NCBI GenBank assembly: GCA_016165875.1
Contig: JABBOT010000016.1
Location: 4,920,327 to 4,984,326, forward strand
Direction: 5' to 3'
Length of the DNA stretch: 64,000 nucleotides
Source: Acanthopleura granulata
Taxonomy: Eukaryota > Mollusca > Polyplacophora > Chitonida > Chitonidae
Part shown: piece by piece, positions 46,389 through 58,000 of the stretch
Layout of the letters: each line of letters starts with the position of its first letter
How positions within the stretch are numbered: position 1 is the stretch's first letter
The notes under the pieces: generated by a model
Databases searched by the model: none
Seen by the model: only the letters and a program-made list of their open reading frames with translations
What the model was told of the DNA's origin: nothing
Position numbers and translations under genes: made by a program

Positions 46389-46739
46389 CTTTATTTGTTT
46401 TATTGAGGATGACCCACAGCCATTGGCCACCAGGGGATCTCCTCAAAACTACATATTGCACACAGATACAAAGAATGATTCATTTATACAAAGAACGCAA
46501 TTCTGCAAGTCCAACAGTGAACATGCATTCATACAATTATAAATATATACACATAGGTAAACATTATATTACAGTAGATATGGAAATTAGATAATTGAAA
46601 ACTTTAAGAAATCAAGTAAATGGATTTTAAGTCATTATTAAATAGGTCTTGAATAAATTGAATCTAACAGTTGGGTAAATGCCCAGTGTCAGCGATGTAC
46701 TGATGCACTATATTGAAGAGAGTCAAATTGTCAGTTATA

Positions 46740-46928
46740 GTCAACTTTGTAATGCTGGCTTCCTGTCCGGCCGTGCGTGGGAAGGTCTATCAGCAACCTG
46801 CGGATGGTCGTGGGTTTCCCTGGGGATCTGCCCGTTTCCTCACACCATAATGCTGGCCACCGTCGTACAAGTGAAATATTCTTGAGTATTGCGAAAAAAA
46901 CGCAAATCAAATAAATGAATAAATAAAT
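46740..46928 (+). repeat. SINE-A copy, head missing
   Basis: GCTGGCTTCCTGTCCGGCCG to AAATAAATGAATAAATAAAT. Confidence 0.85.
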
Positions 46929-47526
46929 CAACTCTGTTGACCCATTTAATAATATGCGCAGCGCGCTTTTGACAAAGATCTTCGAATATAGAGAAATGTG
47001 CACCTGGACAAAGGACACGGGTCAATGAGATGAGTATGTGCTTCCTTTGGGCGGCAAAAGCGGGACAGGTGAGTAGATAATAATTTAAGCATTTTCATAC
47101 AATCCACAAATAATCACTCACAAATAATAATAAACTAAAAAAGATCGCCAAGTAAAGGGTTTAGTTACATCCTCCTTCTACAATGAGCTACTGACGCAAA
47201 GCTACGAAAATAGGGTGAGGTTGTTTGGTTTAATAACAGATGTGTATTTCTCTCTAGAATTTAAAGGCATATTATTTCAGTCCTTTGTTTTCTGAGGGGA
47301 AAGGGAGAAATAAAACAAATTAATACGACTGTACTGAGATTGTCAAAAAATGTATCCAAATTAAATATGAATGTGTTACAAGAGGAATGTGAGAGGAATT
47401 GCTGAAGGAGCGGTTTCACTAAATTCACAACTGCACATTCCTTGGTATTGTTACAGTTATATGTTGTAGGTCGGCTGGTTGTAGTACACTTGAGATATGT
47501 GTATAGAACAGTATTCACTCTATAAC

Positions 47527-47745
47527 ATTTATTTATTTATTTGATTCATGCTTCACGCCGTGCTCAAGAATATTTCACTTATACGACGGTGGCCAGCATT
47601 ATGGTGGGAGGAAACCGGGCAGGCCCTTCACACGTACGGCCGGAAAGGAAGCCAGCATGAGCTAGACTTGAACTCACAGCGACCGCATTGGTGGAAAGCT
47701 TTGCTGATTGCTCTGCGCTAGCGCGCTAACAGACTTAGCCACTGT
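47527..47745 (-). repeat. SINE-A, near full length
   Basis: TTTATTTATTTATTTGATTC, then GACTTGAACTCACAGCGACC and GCGCTAGCGCGCTAACAGAC. Confidence 0.85.
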
Positions 47746-47959
47746 ATGACGGCAGATCGATTACCTTACTTCTTTGACAATGAGGTCAGTAGCATATGTA
47801 CCTCGAAAACTCAGAAATATAGAGAAGGGAAATGTATACGGTTGTATTGGTCGTGCTTTCCGTAGTGAGTTGAACGAATTTTGATATCATATCAGACATC
47901 CGCTACAAGGTGACATCAAATACATCTCGCTTCTGAGTGGGGGAAGACGGGGGCGCGGG

Positions 47960-48140
47960 CTCCGGGGTCTAGTGGTTAAAATGCTAGTGCAGTACAATGA
48001 CCCAGGGGCCTCTCACCAATACACCCTGTCAGGTCCAGCCCATACTGGTTTCCCGCCTTACGTGGGAAACCTACCTGCGAATGGTAGCGCCTTTCCCCCG
48101 GGCCCGGCCGAGTTTTCTCCAACAATCAATAAATAAATTA
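47960..48140 (+). repeat. SINE-A copy, 3' half shortened
   Basis: Head with TCTAGTGGTTAAAATGCTAG, AATGACCCAGGGGCCTCTCA, then an abrupt truncation into AATAAATAAATTAA. Confidence 0.75.
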
Positions 48141-48204
48141 AACACGCCCTGATGTTAATACTGTTAACTCAAGCACTGTTAAATCCAACAATTGTGCAGT
48201 TATT

Positions 48205-48383
48205 CATTTATTTATTATTTGTTTGTTAATGGTATTTTGGGCCTTACTCAAGAATATTTCATTTATATGACTGTGACTAGCGTTATGGTTGGAGGAAAGC
48301 GGACAGAGCCCAGGGGAAACCCACGGCCGTCCGCAAGTACCTGACAGACCTTCCCACGTACGACCAAACAGGAAGCCGTCAGG
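48205..48383 (-). repeat. SINE-A 3' part
   Basis: TTATTTATTATTTGTTTG tail complement through ACTCAAGAATATTTCATTTA and CTTCCCACGTACGACC. Confidence 0.8.
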
Positions 48384-48399
48384 TGTGTCATTGTAACAC

Positions 48400-49260
48400 C
48401 TACACACAGGCCTATATACAGTTCTTAAGTACAGAATATTGACCCCTACCTGTATTGCACAATCCAAGGGTTCATCAAGTTCCATAGGATGTTTGGGTTG
48501 CAGATTGTGAAAACAATGACAATATTCTACCATTATCCATTGACGACATAATGAAAGCTATGTTGCACCTGTATATATAGAAGGATGTGAACAAGCTGAG
48601 GTTGAGCAACGACGCTACGACGATTCTTTGTTCTCTGTAAAGCGAGGCTCTAGAGGGTGGTATCATATACCGACAGCGGTTTGTTTGTCTTTTTCTCCCT
48701 TTAATTGCATTATAGGCACAATCCGGCACATCGTGTTTTCTTCCTTGCAAGGAAGTCACAATTTCTCTCCCATCAATCGCTTTAGCCAAGTTTTGTTGAG
48801 ATAGTTTATGGTTTATAAAATAAAACAAGGAGCCGCCGCGCATGCGCTCGGGTTCCATATAGCCGGGGTATTTACTGTAACCCAGCTCCAGTACTTCTGT
48901 CAGAGTATTGGATAACGATAACTACGCACGCTAGGTCTGGTTTACGCACAGCTGACATCCAAACTTTTCTCATTCCGCATATTAAAACACAATAAAAAGT
49001 ATATTTTTATAACAGTTTACACTCCATTCCTCATGTAAAATACTGTAGTCCATAATATACTTTTCCTCAAGAGTAAATTTACCAAACATTTTGCACACAA
49101 ATTACGCTGAGAAATGCCCAGGTTCACATTCCTTAAGTGTATATACAACGCTCTTTATGTACACTTCAAAATAAAAAGTTGTTAACATTATATAGTCCAT
49201 CTCAAATGTTTCAGTTCACCAATGCAATCGGTGTATCATTATAGTATATTGTGTCATTAA
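48400..49260. other. no gene recognised
   Basis: A minus-strand ORF of 127 codons (48,475-48,858) starts in a GC-rich patch near 48,840 and is moderately basic. It has no domain or signal peptide that I recognise and ends near SINE sequence. I leave it uncalled. Confidence 0.4.
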
Positions 49261-49267
49261 TCAAACA

Positions 49268-49418
49268 TGGGGTGCTCCGTCGGCTCAGTTGGTTAGGGCA
49301 CCAGCATAGCGTAACGACCCAGAATACAATCGCTGTGAGTTGAAGCCCAGCTCAGGCTGGCTCCCTCCCCGGCCATACGTGAAGCCCCAATCAAATAAAT
49401 AAGTCAAATAAATCAAAT
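49268..49418 (+). repeat. SINE-A copy with internal deletion
   Basis: A complete tRNA-like head (GGCTCAGTTGGTTAGGGCAC with box A, GAGTTGAAGCCC at the box B position) is joined directly to the CCAATCAAATAAATAAG tail; the body is missing. Confidence 0.8.
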
Positions 49419-49506
49419 GCTTCAGACTGGAGTTGTCTCCACCGGAAAAAAACGTAGGTTTAACAAGGAAGCGAGCAATCGACAACACAAGTCGTCCAAA
49501 TGGTCC

Positions 49507-49661
49507 TCTATTTATCTATTTATTTATCTGATTGATGCTTTACGTCGAAATCAAGAATATTTCACTTGTACGACGGCGGCCAGCATTATGGTGGGAGGGA
49601 ACCGGACAAAACCCTGGAGGAACCCACGAACATCCTCAACCGCAGGTTCCTGACAGAACTT
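49507..49661 (-). repeat. SINE-A 3' part
   Basis: TTTATCTATTTATTTATCTG, then GACGGCGGCCAGCATTATGG and GGAACCCACGAAC. Confidence 0.8.
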
Positions 49662-50130
49662 ACCAAGAACAATTAATATTTAATAACTGGTATACCTCTG
49701 CTCACGTCGAGCTTAAACCAAAGATTTAGATTCAAAATATCTGCTTCAAATAATTATGTGAGCGCATATTACATGAACAAAGTTTATAAGAAGTATTTGC
49801 AATGTATGGTTAGAAAACAATGAATGCGCATGACGTCATCATATGAATAATGATATGATTACCATTTTGGATATTGATATCAATATTTCACTTAAAGCTC
49901 AACTTACATAGAACTTAAATACATTTTGTACTTAATGTAATTTTGTCTCGACATATATACATATATAAAAAATGTAATTTAGGTGAATGCTAAGACATAA
50001 CTTTCATATGTACTTTTTTTTTTTGTATGTATGTATTTAATTACTTCTCATTTCGGAAGAGGTCTTGGCTTTATCACCCCAATTGCCTACACTTATACCG
50101 CTGTAGCTTCAATCAGTCTTGGGCGGGCGA

Positions 50131-50480
50131 CAACTTCGGTGGCCTAGTGTTAAGAGGGCTCGAGGTCGGGAGATCCGGGATCAATTCTGGGTCGGGTCAA
50201 TCCAAAGACATTAAAAATGGTACTTGTCGCTGCCTCGCTTGGCGCTCAACACTGAGAGGTTACAGCAAGGGAACAGGACTGGTCGGCCCGGTGCCAGCAT
50301 AATGTGACTGGGTGGGGTATCATGTCATCTGCCTTCGGCATGACGTTGGGCCAGCGGCATTGGCTAGGCATGCTACAGGAAGGCATATTACATAATTATA
50401 TTCTAAGGGCTCCTCGTCGTCATGCGACTGAAAAAATTATCTAGTACGAAATAAAACCCAAGAATACAGACATATACATC
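50131..50480 (+). repeat. SINE-B, full length
   Basis: The tRNA-like head GGTGGCCTAGTGTTAAGAGG and GGGATCAATTCTGGGTC leads to GACTGGTCGGCCCGGTGCCA and ends in ATACAGACATATACAT. It is the most complete copy of the family in the window. Confidence 0.8.
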
Positions 50481-50489
50481 TAGGGCGGG

Positions 50490-50740
50490 CTTTTCTGGCT
50501 CAAATAGTTCACGCTCTGGCTCTCTGCGACTCTCAGATCCTTTGTCTTTGAGGTTGCGAGTTCGAATCAAGTTCTCGCTGGTTCGATTGAGGCTTTAAGT
50601 CAGGTTTGTCAGGTACCTGAGGAACGGCGGTTGTTTACTCCGTGCACAGTGGTTTCCTCCACCCATAAATTTAACCGTCATCAAATCATGAACATGAAAA
50701 ATGTTCTAAATGAGCATGGCGTTACACACCAATCTACCCA
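50490..50740 (+). repeat. third tRNA-like short repeat (SINE-C), single copy here
   Basis: TGGCTCAAATAGTTCACGCT (box A side) and GCGAGTTCGAATCAAG (box B) are followed by a body ending in GGCGTTACACACCAATCTAC. The 3' end resembles that of SINE-A in layout but not in sequence. Confidence 0.55.
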
Positions 50741-51239
50741 TCGGGCATTCTTTAACCACCGTCACAATGTCAAGGTTTCTTTTCCGCTTTGCTACAGAAG
50801 ATCCCTTGACCTCTTCCGTTGCTACAACTGGTTCGACCTAGATACGGACTAGCCTAAACTGGGTCATCCAATAGAATCTCACAGCATCATGTAAGCTAAA
50901 TTCTGCCTTGCACACTGATTGATCACAACTACGCCTTCGCTCTGGCGCCTGATTGGGAAAGAGGAGTAAGCATGTATTTGAACTGAACTCGATTTACCCA
51001 CCAAACATGCCTGAGTCATCTCCGTAAAGGGATGACATCTGGTGTAGCGAGAGTGTATTTAACTGAATCAGCTCGCCACCCATGTAGTCAGGTAAACAAA
51101 AAATCAAACAATAATTGATCGATCTGACCTAAAGGCATAAAAAGTGAGGAAGAGCAGAAAAGCAGGTTAAATTCCTGACAGAATATTTCTTTAATACTGT
51201 ATCTAAAATGATCTTCCCACCTATCGACCATATAAAAAA

Positions 51240-51974
51240 TCACCGGTAATAAGCACCAGATTCTGGAGCTTTTACTGTCTCCTTATCATCACCGGAAGAA
51301 GTATTGTCGTCAACCTGAGTGGAATGAATCGTGTGAAGTAGATTTTCGTCACCGTCACCAGACGACTGGAAGCCATCTGTGTTATAGCCTCCGTTTTTTG
51401 AGTCATTCAAGCTCTCGACTGCAGCGCGTTTTGATCCTGCAATGGCCGTGTCAGTGTAGTAGACAACAGCCTTTCCGTATGCTTTTGAGTTTTCACCGTC
51501 CTCCGATTCTTGCTTTGTGGAAAATCCCTTCGCCTCAGTGTTTTCCTGTTCAACCTTTCCTCCAGTATCACCGGTTTCTGTCATCGTCTCTGTCACCGGC
51601 GTTGTTAATTCCATGGCCATGACGGGTTCATTTTCCGATGCACCATGCGTTGACGAATCTCCCCCAGTTGCCGCACTACTTTCCCTCCGCCTCTCCGTAG
51701 TTTCGCCTTCAGTTCTTGTAACGCACAAATAAGGACAGGTCGTGTGACAATGGAAACTGTACACACAGAAATCACAGTAGTCGAACATGTGGAAGAAACA
51801 AGCCCAATCACAATGTTGTGCATATACGCATGCCCAGCAGTATTTGCATATATTATCTCCTCCAGCATGCAAGTCATTTTTTACTTGGTCAACATCGATC
51901 GCACGCACTTCACCAATCAGAACTAACGTTACACAAAGCCTTAGCACGTTTGGGTACATCACGGTGATTGCCAT
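51240..51974 (-). CDS. secreted cysteine/aromatic-rich protein with acidic Ser/Thr-rich tail
   Basis: A single uninterrupted ORF of 244 residues. Residues 1-25 (MAITVMYPNVLRLCVTLVLI then GEVRA) are a likely signal peptide. Residues 43-84 hold ten cysteines among many Trp, Tyr, Phe and His. Two 14-residue modules repeat there: CWACVYAQHCDWAC (46-59) and CDFCVYSFHCHTTC (67-80), both C-x2-C-V-Y-x2-H-C-x3-C. From residue 88 to the end the chain is Glu/Asp/Ser/Thr/Gly-rich and probably disordered, with SSGDGDE- and TSSGDDKE-type stretches that could carry glycans. No transmembrane segment follows the signal. The family is not recognised. Secretion is inferred from the signal and cysteines; a matrix or metal-binding role would be a guess. 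No intron is needed to explain the sequence. Confidence 0.68.
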   Translation of the reverse strand: MAITVMYPNVLRLCVTLVLIGEVRAIDVDQVKNDLHAGGDNICKYCWACVYAQHCDWACFFHMFDYCDFCVYSFHCHTTCPYLCVTRTEGETTERRRESSAATGGDSSTHGASENEPVMAMELTTPVTETMTETGDTGGKVEQENTEAKGFSTKQESEDGENSKAYGKAVVYYTDTAIAGSKRAAVESLNDSKNGGYNTDGFQSSGDGDENLLHTIHSTQVDDNTSSGDDKETVKAPESGAYYR

Positions 51975-51979
51975 TGGCT

Positions 51980-53009
51980 CTTCTCGTCTTTTCTGAGATT
52001 CCTCTAAAGTTCTGTGCGTCCCTCAGTGACAGGCCACCACGGGTTTACATGCACTGGTAAAATGAGCCAATGGAAGAGAGATCGCCGTCAATTTGTCAAT
52101 TTGTGATTCCATGTTAAGGTGTGATAAAACGGTCAGCGCGGTCATCTTGGATCCGGTTAAATCTCACTGTAAAATCGTCCAGAGTCTTCCAGAAAACAGA
52201 CGCTAAGCTTCTCATATCAACAGTTCAGAGGCTAAAACGTAAAACCGTTCACTGCTTCAAGCAACAGGGTGACCCGTAAAGGCAAAATGTGCAGAAATTC
52301 CACCGTAATGCTCTTCCCATCTTCACTTCAGTCCCTAGAGGGTTACCTCACGAACTGCATTTTCGTGAAGAGAATACCAATCTTTCCTTGGCGTTAAACA
52401 TAGAGGCAGAGGACTGTTTAGTGCCCCTTCCCACACATATCGCCAGAGTGAAATAACAACTGTCAAGGTACTTATTCACTTTACCATCCTTAAGCCCTTT
52501 CATCTGGCACGTTTATCCACCTTTTCCGAGCTGTCACATCTGGCTGCGAGTGAATCAGAGCAATCGTTAATTCCTTAAGCTAACACAGCCTATTGTGTTA
52601 TCACATGGACTCTAATTCAGTTAAACTCTTACACACACTCCGCGTCAATAACAAACGCGGTCACTTCCCTAAACCAACTCACAAGTGGCACCGGAAATTA
52701 TCTCCGATTTCTCACAAAGTCCTTGAAATCACACTTTTGACCTGGATTAATTATAACACCGAGATGTCAATGACTGAAGTCGTATATGCTTCTGGCTGTT
52801 CCGTCAGTCGTGCATACCCACGTACTAAAACGAAACGGGTATTAACATAATGAGGTTCCAGGTTGGAGTCGAGAAGTTTGAATTTCAAGAACAAAATCAA
52901 AAGGTCTTGACATATGCGCCGAAATGATCATTTGAATAAACTCAGCAAATTCATATGTGAGCTATGTTTTACATAGAAAAAAGTGGTGCGCATTTTTTGA
53001 CAGGTTTTA
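51980..53009. other. upstream flank of the secreted cysteine-rich gene; no other gene recognised
   Basis: This holds the promoter side of the minus-strand gene, but no clear TATA box was found. A plus-strand ORF of 85 codons at 52,593-52,850 has no recognisable feature. Confidence 0.35.
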
Positions 53010-53095
53010 TTTGAGTGTTACATGTGATCGTCTGTCAACTATCACACTGTCGTGGCTGTTCCGGTTTTAGGCTACTCTAGATGCTGTGGTTTTTG
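53010..53095 (+). repeat. repeat M fragment
   Basis: GTCAACTATCACACTGTCGT, then GGCTGTTCCGGTTTTAGG. Confidence 0.6.
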
Positions 53096-53585
53096 TTATG
53101 CTGCAACCCTCCAGAAAACACGCATGGAAAGCTGACCCACGTAGTGAGTTGTTCATTGCGAAAAGCCCCATAAAATATTACCAAAACAGTATCGGGATCT
53201 TTATTCTGCTCCTGATCAGTAATTTATTGAAGGAGTTGCACGTGTGTAAATTTTAGAAAATTATTACATTTGATTATCACAGAGATTAAGCGCCACGAAG
53301 CTTGGCCTTTTTGCATGTATATCTCCATATTTTTTGATGTATACACATCTCAATATTTTGAAGCAATATTTTGAAGTGTGGACATACAACTGAATGGATT
53401 TTTCTCCCAAAATGCCCGTGGTGTAGAGGGAGGGAATCAGAAAAGCTGGTCCTTTAACACTGCGGTTTACTATAGGCCGGCGACATCTTAAATTCCCCAA
53501 AAAAACTCTGAGACAAATATCCACCATTTACCGGAAATTTTGACCACTGAAGAGGGCCACATCCGTTTATAGGCCACTGCAGATT

Positions 53586-53835
53586 TTATTTATTTATTTA
53601 TTCATTTGATTTGTGTTTTACGCTGTATTCAAGAATATTTCACTTATACGACGGCAGCCAGCATTATGGTGAGAGGAAAGCGGGCAGAGATTGTTGGCAG
53701 ACCTTCCCACATACGACCCGAGAGGACGTCAGCGGGAGCTGGACTTGAACTCACAGCCATCGCACTGGAAAAAGGCTGCTAGGCCATAACGCTGTGTTAG
53801 CGTGATAATCACCTGGACCACCGAGATTCCTCCTC
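53586..53835 (-). repeat. SINE-A, near full length
   Basis: TTTATTTATTTATTCATTTG to GGACTTGAACTCACAGCCAT and CACCTGGACCACCGAG at the head. Confidence 0.85.
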
Positions 53836-53839
53836 CACA

Positions 53840-55033
53840 GTGATATCCAGGATATGGCCAGGGTACACGCTACTGGCGAAGTTTCAGAAGTGACGTACGC
53901 ATATGCACTCTGCACTGGTCTATGTGGTCTTCAACGACCGATAGATCGCCAAACCACCACAAGGGATCGTCGACCGCCCTTTCGCACCAAGATCCCACGA
54001 ACAAGCAGCGGGAGAACCAACAAATTCCCTGCCTGAATCCGCGCACCTCATGCCCTATAGTGATTTAAAGGCAAGCACCCCTCGCCACCAGATAATGGGA
54101 TTTCCCCAGACGGCCAATATTAAGTGCACTATGCACGGATGAAAAAATTGTCTCCCTTTCTTCGCCTACATGCAAAAAAATCCACGTCAATCCACCGCCA
54201 ATAAATTTACACTACATCCCATGCTAAATAATCTGAATGAAAAGCAACAAATCATTTCATCTTGATGCTTTTGATTTATTTATTTCAGCATTCTCTCGTA
54301 CGTTTTAACTATCTTCATGAAATGAGGTTATTGTCACACAAAAGTGGGCAGTGGCTAGCACAAACACCCACACCTAACGAGATAACTGAAAAACTCTCTG
54401 ACGAAGCCGACGGGGTCCGGAATGGAACTCGCGACAAGATTAATCAGAGACAATAGAGTACCGGGTGTGTCATGAACAACCCGGCATCAGTCCGCTCACC
54501 AGTGAAGCCCCGCACGGTGTCCTCTGGCTGGTATGATGGTGTACAATGATGTCGCTGAAGGTAATCGGACTTTGACCGCCTATACATATAGGTGAAGAGT
54601 TCAAGTCCAGAGAGTGCTGAATTCTCTGCGCGAGAGCGTCAGGAGATTTGCAAAGCTACCTGGCTAAGTGAGACATGTTGCTGTTGTTCTCTTCCAATAA
54701 TTTAACTCGTGCTGCAAGCATCATGCAGTCAACGGCATGTTAACATTTCCGTTTATAGAGACTATACTGATTCAAAATCTGTACAGATATTTTAGCTTTC
54801 AAATGACATGGAGAGTTCAGGTGATCTCAAATGACACCCAGCTGACGTGCGATTCACCGATTGAGGTACCAAATTGCTAAGGTTTCGGATTTTCGGTGGA
54901 ATCCGCCCGCTACCCTTAGTCGGCTGATAAAACATCTCTGAAGCCAATGTCGGTCATGGATATTTTGAACAAACCAAATCAACTTCGAAACAACGTTATC
55001 TAACTTTGAACTGAATGCGTGCTATCCTGAATC
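53840..55033. other. 3' flank of the receptor-like gene; no other gene recognised
   Basis: Short ORFs only. No recurrent repeat was identified apart from simple ATTTATTT. Confidence 0.35.
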
Positions 55034-58000
55034 TTAAAATACAAGCATGATAGAGGAAAGAAAAACCACGCAACAAATATGGCATAATTTGTGCATAGAG
55101 ACTGGTTGTAGAGCGTTGGAAGCGGCTGCGTTATCTCGCGATTTCTCGTCGGGCGAAACGAGAACAATCTCAGCCGTAACGTCTGGGTAACTCTCGGGGC
55201 AACAGGAATAGATGATCACATTGCTTGTCACATTTCCCTCAGTTATCTTCCACCGATCGTTTCCAATGTAGTTGTCCATGTTCACATTCTTTTTTTCACT
55301 TTCCACATTCACTTTGGCGCCATCGTAAGTCCAGGACATAAACTTAAGCCTGCACACATGCTGAGCCAAGCCTTGTTCTGATCTGCACAGAGTACTGGTC
55401 CGCTGAGACTTGACCAGTTGCACGTGGCCGTCACTTCTGACCACTACCCTGCTTGGTGAGAGGTCCACTGGCGGAGAAACTCTGCAATAAAACGATAGAT
55501 TATTTATTTCTTTATTTATTTATTTATTTTATGTACTTGACCTCAAATCAAGCTAGTACTCAAGAACATTTCATTGACAATGCATTACTAGCATCGTGAT
55601 AGCAGGATTTATTTAAAGTTAGGGGTCCTCCATGGCCGTGGAAATTAGCGCGCCAGAACTGCGTTATGACCCCGTGACTCTCACCAGTGCGGTCGCTGTG
55701 GGTTCAAGTCATCTCATGATGGCCTCCTCTCCAGTCGTACGTGGGAAGGTCTGTTAGCAACCTGCGGATGGTCGTGTGTTTTCCACATGCTCGGCCCGGT
55801 TCCCTCAGAAAATAACGTTTGCCGCCTTGGTATAAAATATGAAACATGAAGTATGAAATATTCTTGAGTACGGCGTAAAACACCAACCAAATAAATAAAT
55901 AAATTAGTACATAAATAAATAAATAAAAGTGAACGAAAGAGCTAATAGACAAACGCATTAGCTAGAGTGAATACATATCCTAACAAGTGAAGAGTTAAAT
56001 TTATATAACTTAAAAAAACCAACTCACAGATTATAGATGACAACATCTGGCACCCAAATGGTTTCGGCGGATACGTGTAACTCACGAACTCCCCCATATT
56101 CGCTTGGCATCCACCTCAAGAAATGATCTGTCCATGTCTGATAACAACAAAAAATTATATTAAATTACAAACGTTTCCTTGTTTTGCATTTTTCATTTTT
56201 CTGAGCATTGCTGCACCTAGGAGTCAGTGAGCAGCATGATGACAATCAAGTTTTATTTATTTATTTTTTTATTTATTTCCAGGGAATTTGAAGGTACCCC
56301 ATACATTGTGGCGCCATGGTGACAATGTGCGACCGTTTATGCGCCTGCGCGTGACTGTTGAAAATTACTCCCACCCATATGGTGTGTCTCTCTGGACAAC
56401 TGCATTAGTAATTTTACCTTAAGGTCTGTTGATTACTTTATTCGTTTATTTATTTATTTTTTATTTATTTATTGATCGGTGTTTTACGCCATACTGTAGA
56501 ATATTTCATTTATACGATGGTAGCCAGTATGGCCGGAGAGGAGGCCAGCTCGAACTGGGCTTGGGCTCACAGCGATCGAATTGGTGCGGGTCGTCACGCC
56601 GCACGAGCGATAACATCTCGGCCACGGACCCCCGGATGATTACTCTAAGCACCTCAGTTTTCCTTCACTCAGTTGCAAGTGACTTTCACCGTACAAGTGA
56701 AAAATGTGTAAGTTATGGTGTTAAACATCAAGTAAAGACAAGAGGTTCTACGAAGAACACTGGGACCCCCTAACGACCTTACGAGCTTCACCGACCTCAT
56801 ACTGTCACCAAGGCAAGGGAGAGAGTATCCAAATTCCCCATCCAATAATCCGAATCGGCATTACAGCCGTGTCGAGAGATCACACTGCTTTTGGGCGAGA
56901 TAGGGTGGGGGATCTCGTGAACTAACCCTAAAAGACGAGCGTGACAACAACAATAACATTGTGAAATCATGGAAGTTCGCGAGAGCCTCCACCCTCTCTC
57001 GTTTAAACCAGCGTGGTCTCTGGACACGGCTACAATGTCCATTCGCCTTATACAGAAAATACTACAGGACAGAGAGTAAGTTACCGGTGAAATCTGGTCT
57101 AGAGTCAATTTACCTCAAGTTGCGGTTTTATTCTAACTGTTCATGCAACTGTTCATGAGGGAACAACTTACACCTCCCCTAGCCCATGGCTTAAACAAAA
57201 TTAGGTAAGTATAGCCCTAGGGCTGTGAAATGGGTCTATTGCCCATCTTCTAATTTCATTCTTCTTGTAACTAGTGACCAGTTGTCTTCCAGTACAATTC
57301 GTTTGTCCTCTCCACGCACAAAGTGCCTACCCGTTACAATGTCCGTAATGGGACACCCTCCAGCATTACTTTGCACCATTTTGTATCGATTTTTTCTTCC
57401 CAAGCTCATGACATTACTTTAAAGAGAATAAACTGCACTAGAACATCGTATTATGATATACTGTAAGACTGAAGATATTTTCCCTAACAAAATTTTGCAA
57501 CTAAGTCCTTATTATTTCTATTTGTTCTGTTAGTGTGAGCGCCAACTAAGTTCCAAATATCTTCATTATTTGTACCACTGCTGCACATGGCAATAGGTCA
57601 AGGCAACACAACAAAATACAATACATGTTTATTATAAATTTTTGTCAAGCCTGTATTTGGAAAAATTTTCGGCTCGATGCTAGCCTGAGGCTTTGGACCC
57701 TTCGCATATACCACCATTGCTTGTAATTGGTTAGGGGCATGAACTAAATATATTTTGTCAACTGAAAACTTTCTCCACTTCATTGTACTTTGAAGAATTG
57801 TCAGTTGACTTGAGACCTTGCACAGAATCACTCAACTGCTAACACTAATATTATGGAAATTTATTGTTATGCACAAATCCTCATAGAAAGCAACTGATCA
57901 ACAAATGCAGTACAGTCATATGAAATTCATGTGTACAGAAATTACTCTCCAATGAAATGAAATAAATTTTTGTAAAAAGCTTACAGATTCATCATTCAAC

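Noticed and set aside
48475..48858. 127-codon minus-strand ORF
   Set aside because: No recognisable domain, signal or splice support; could be chance.
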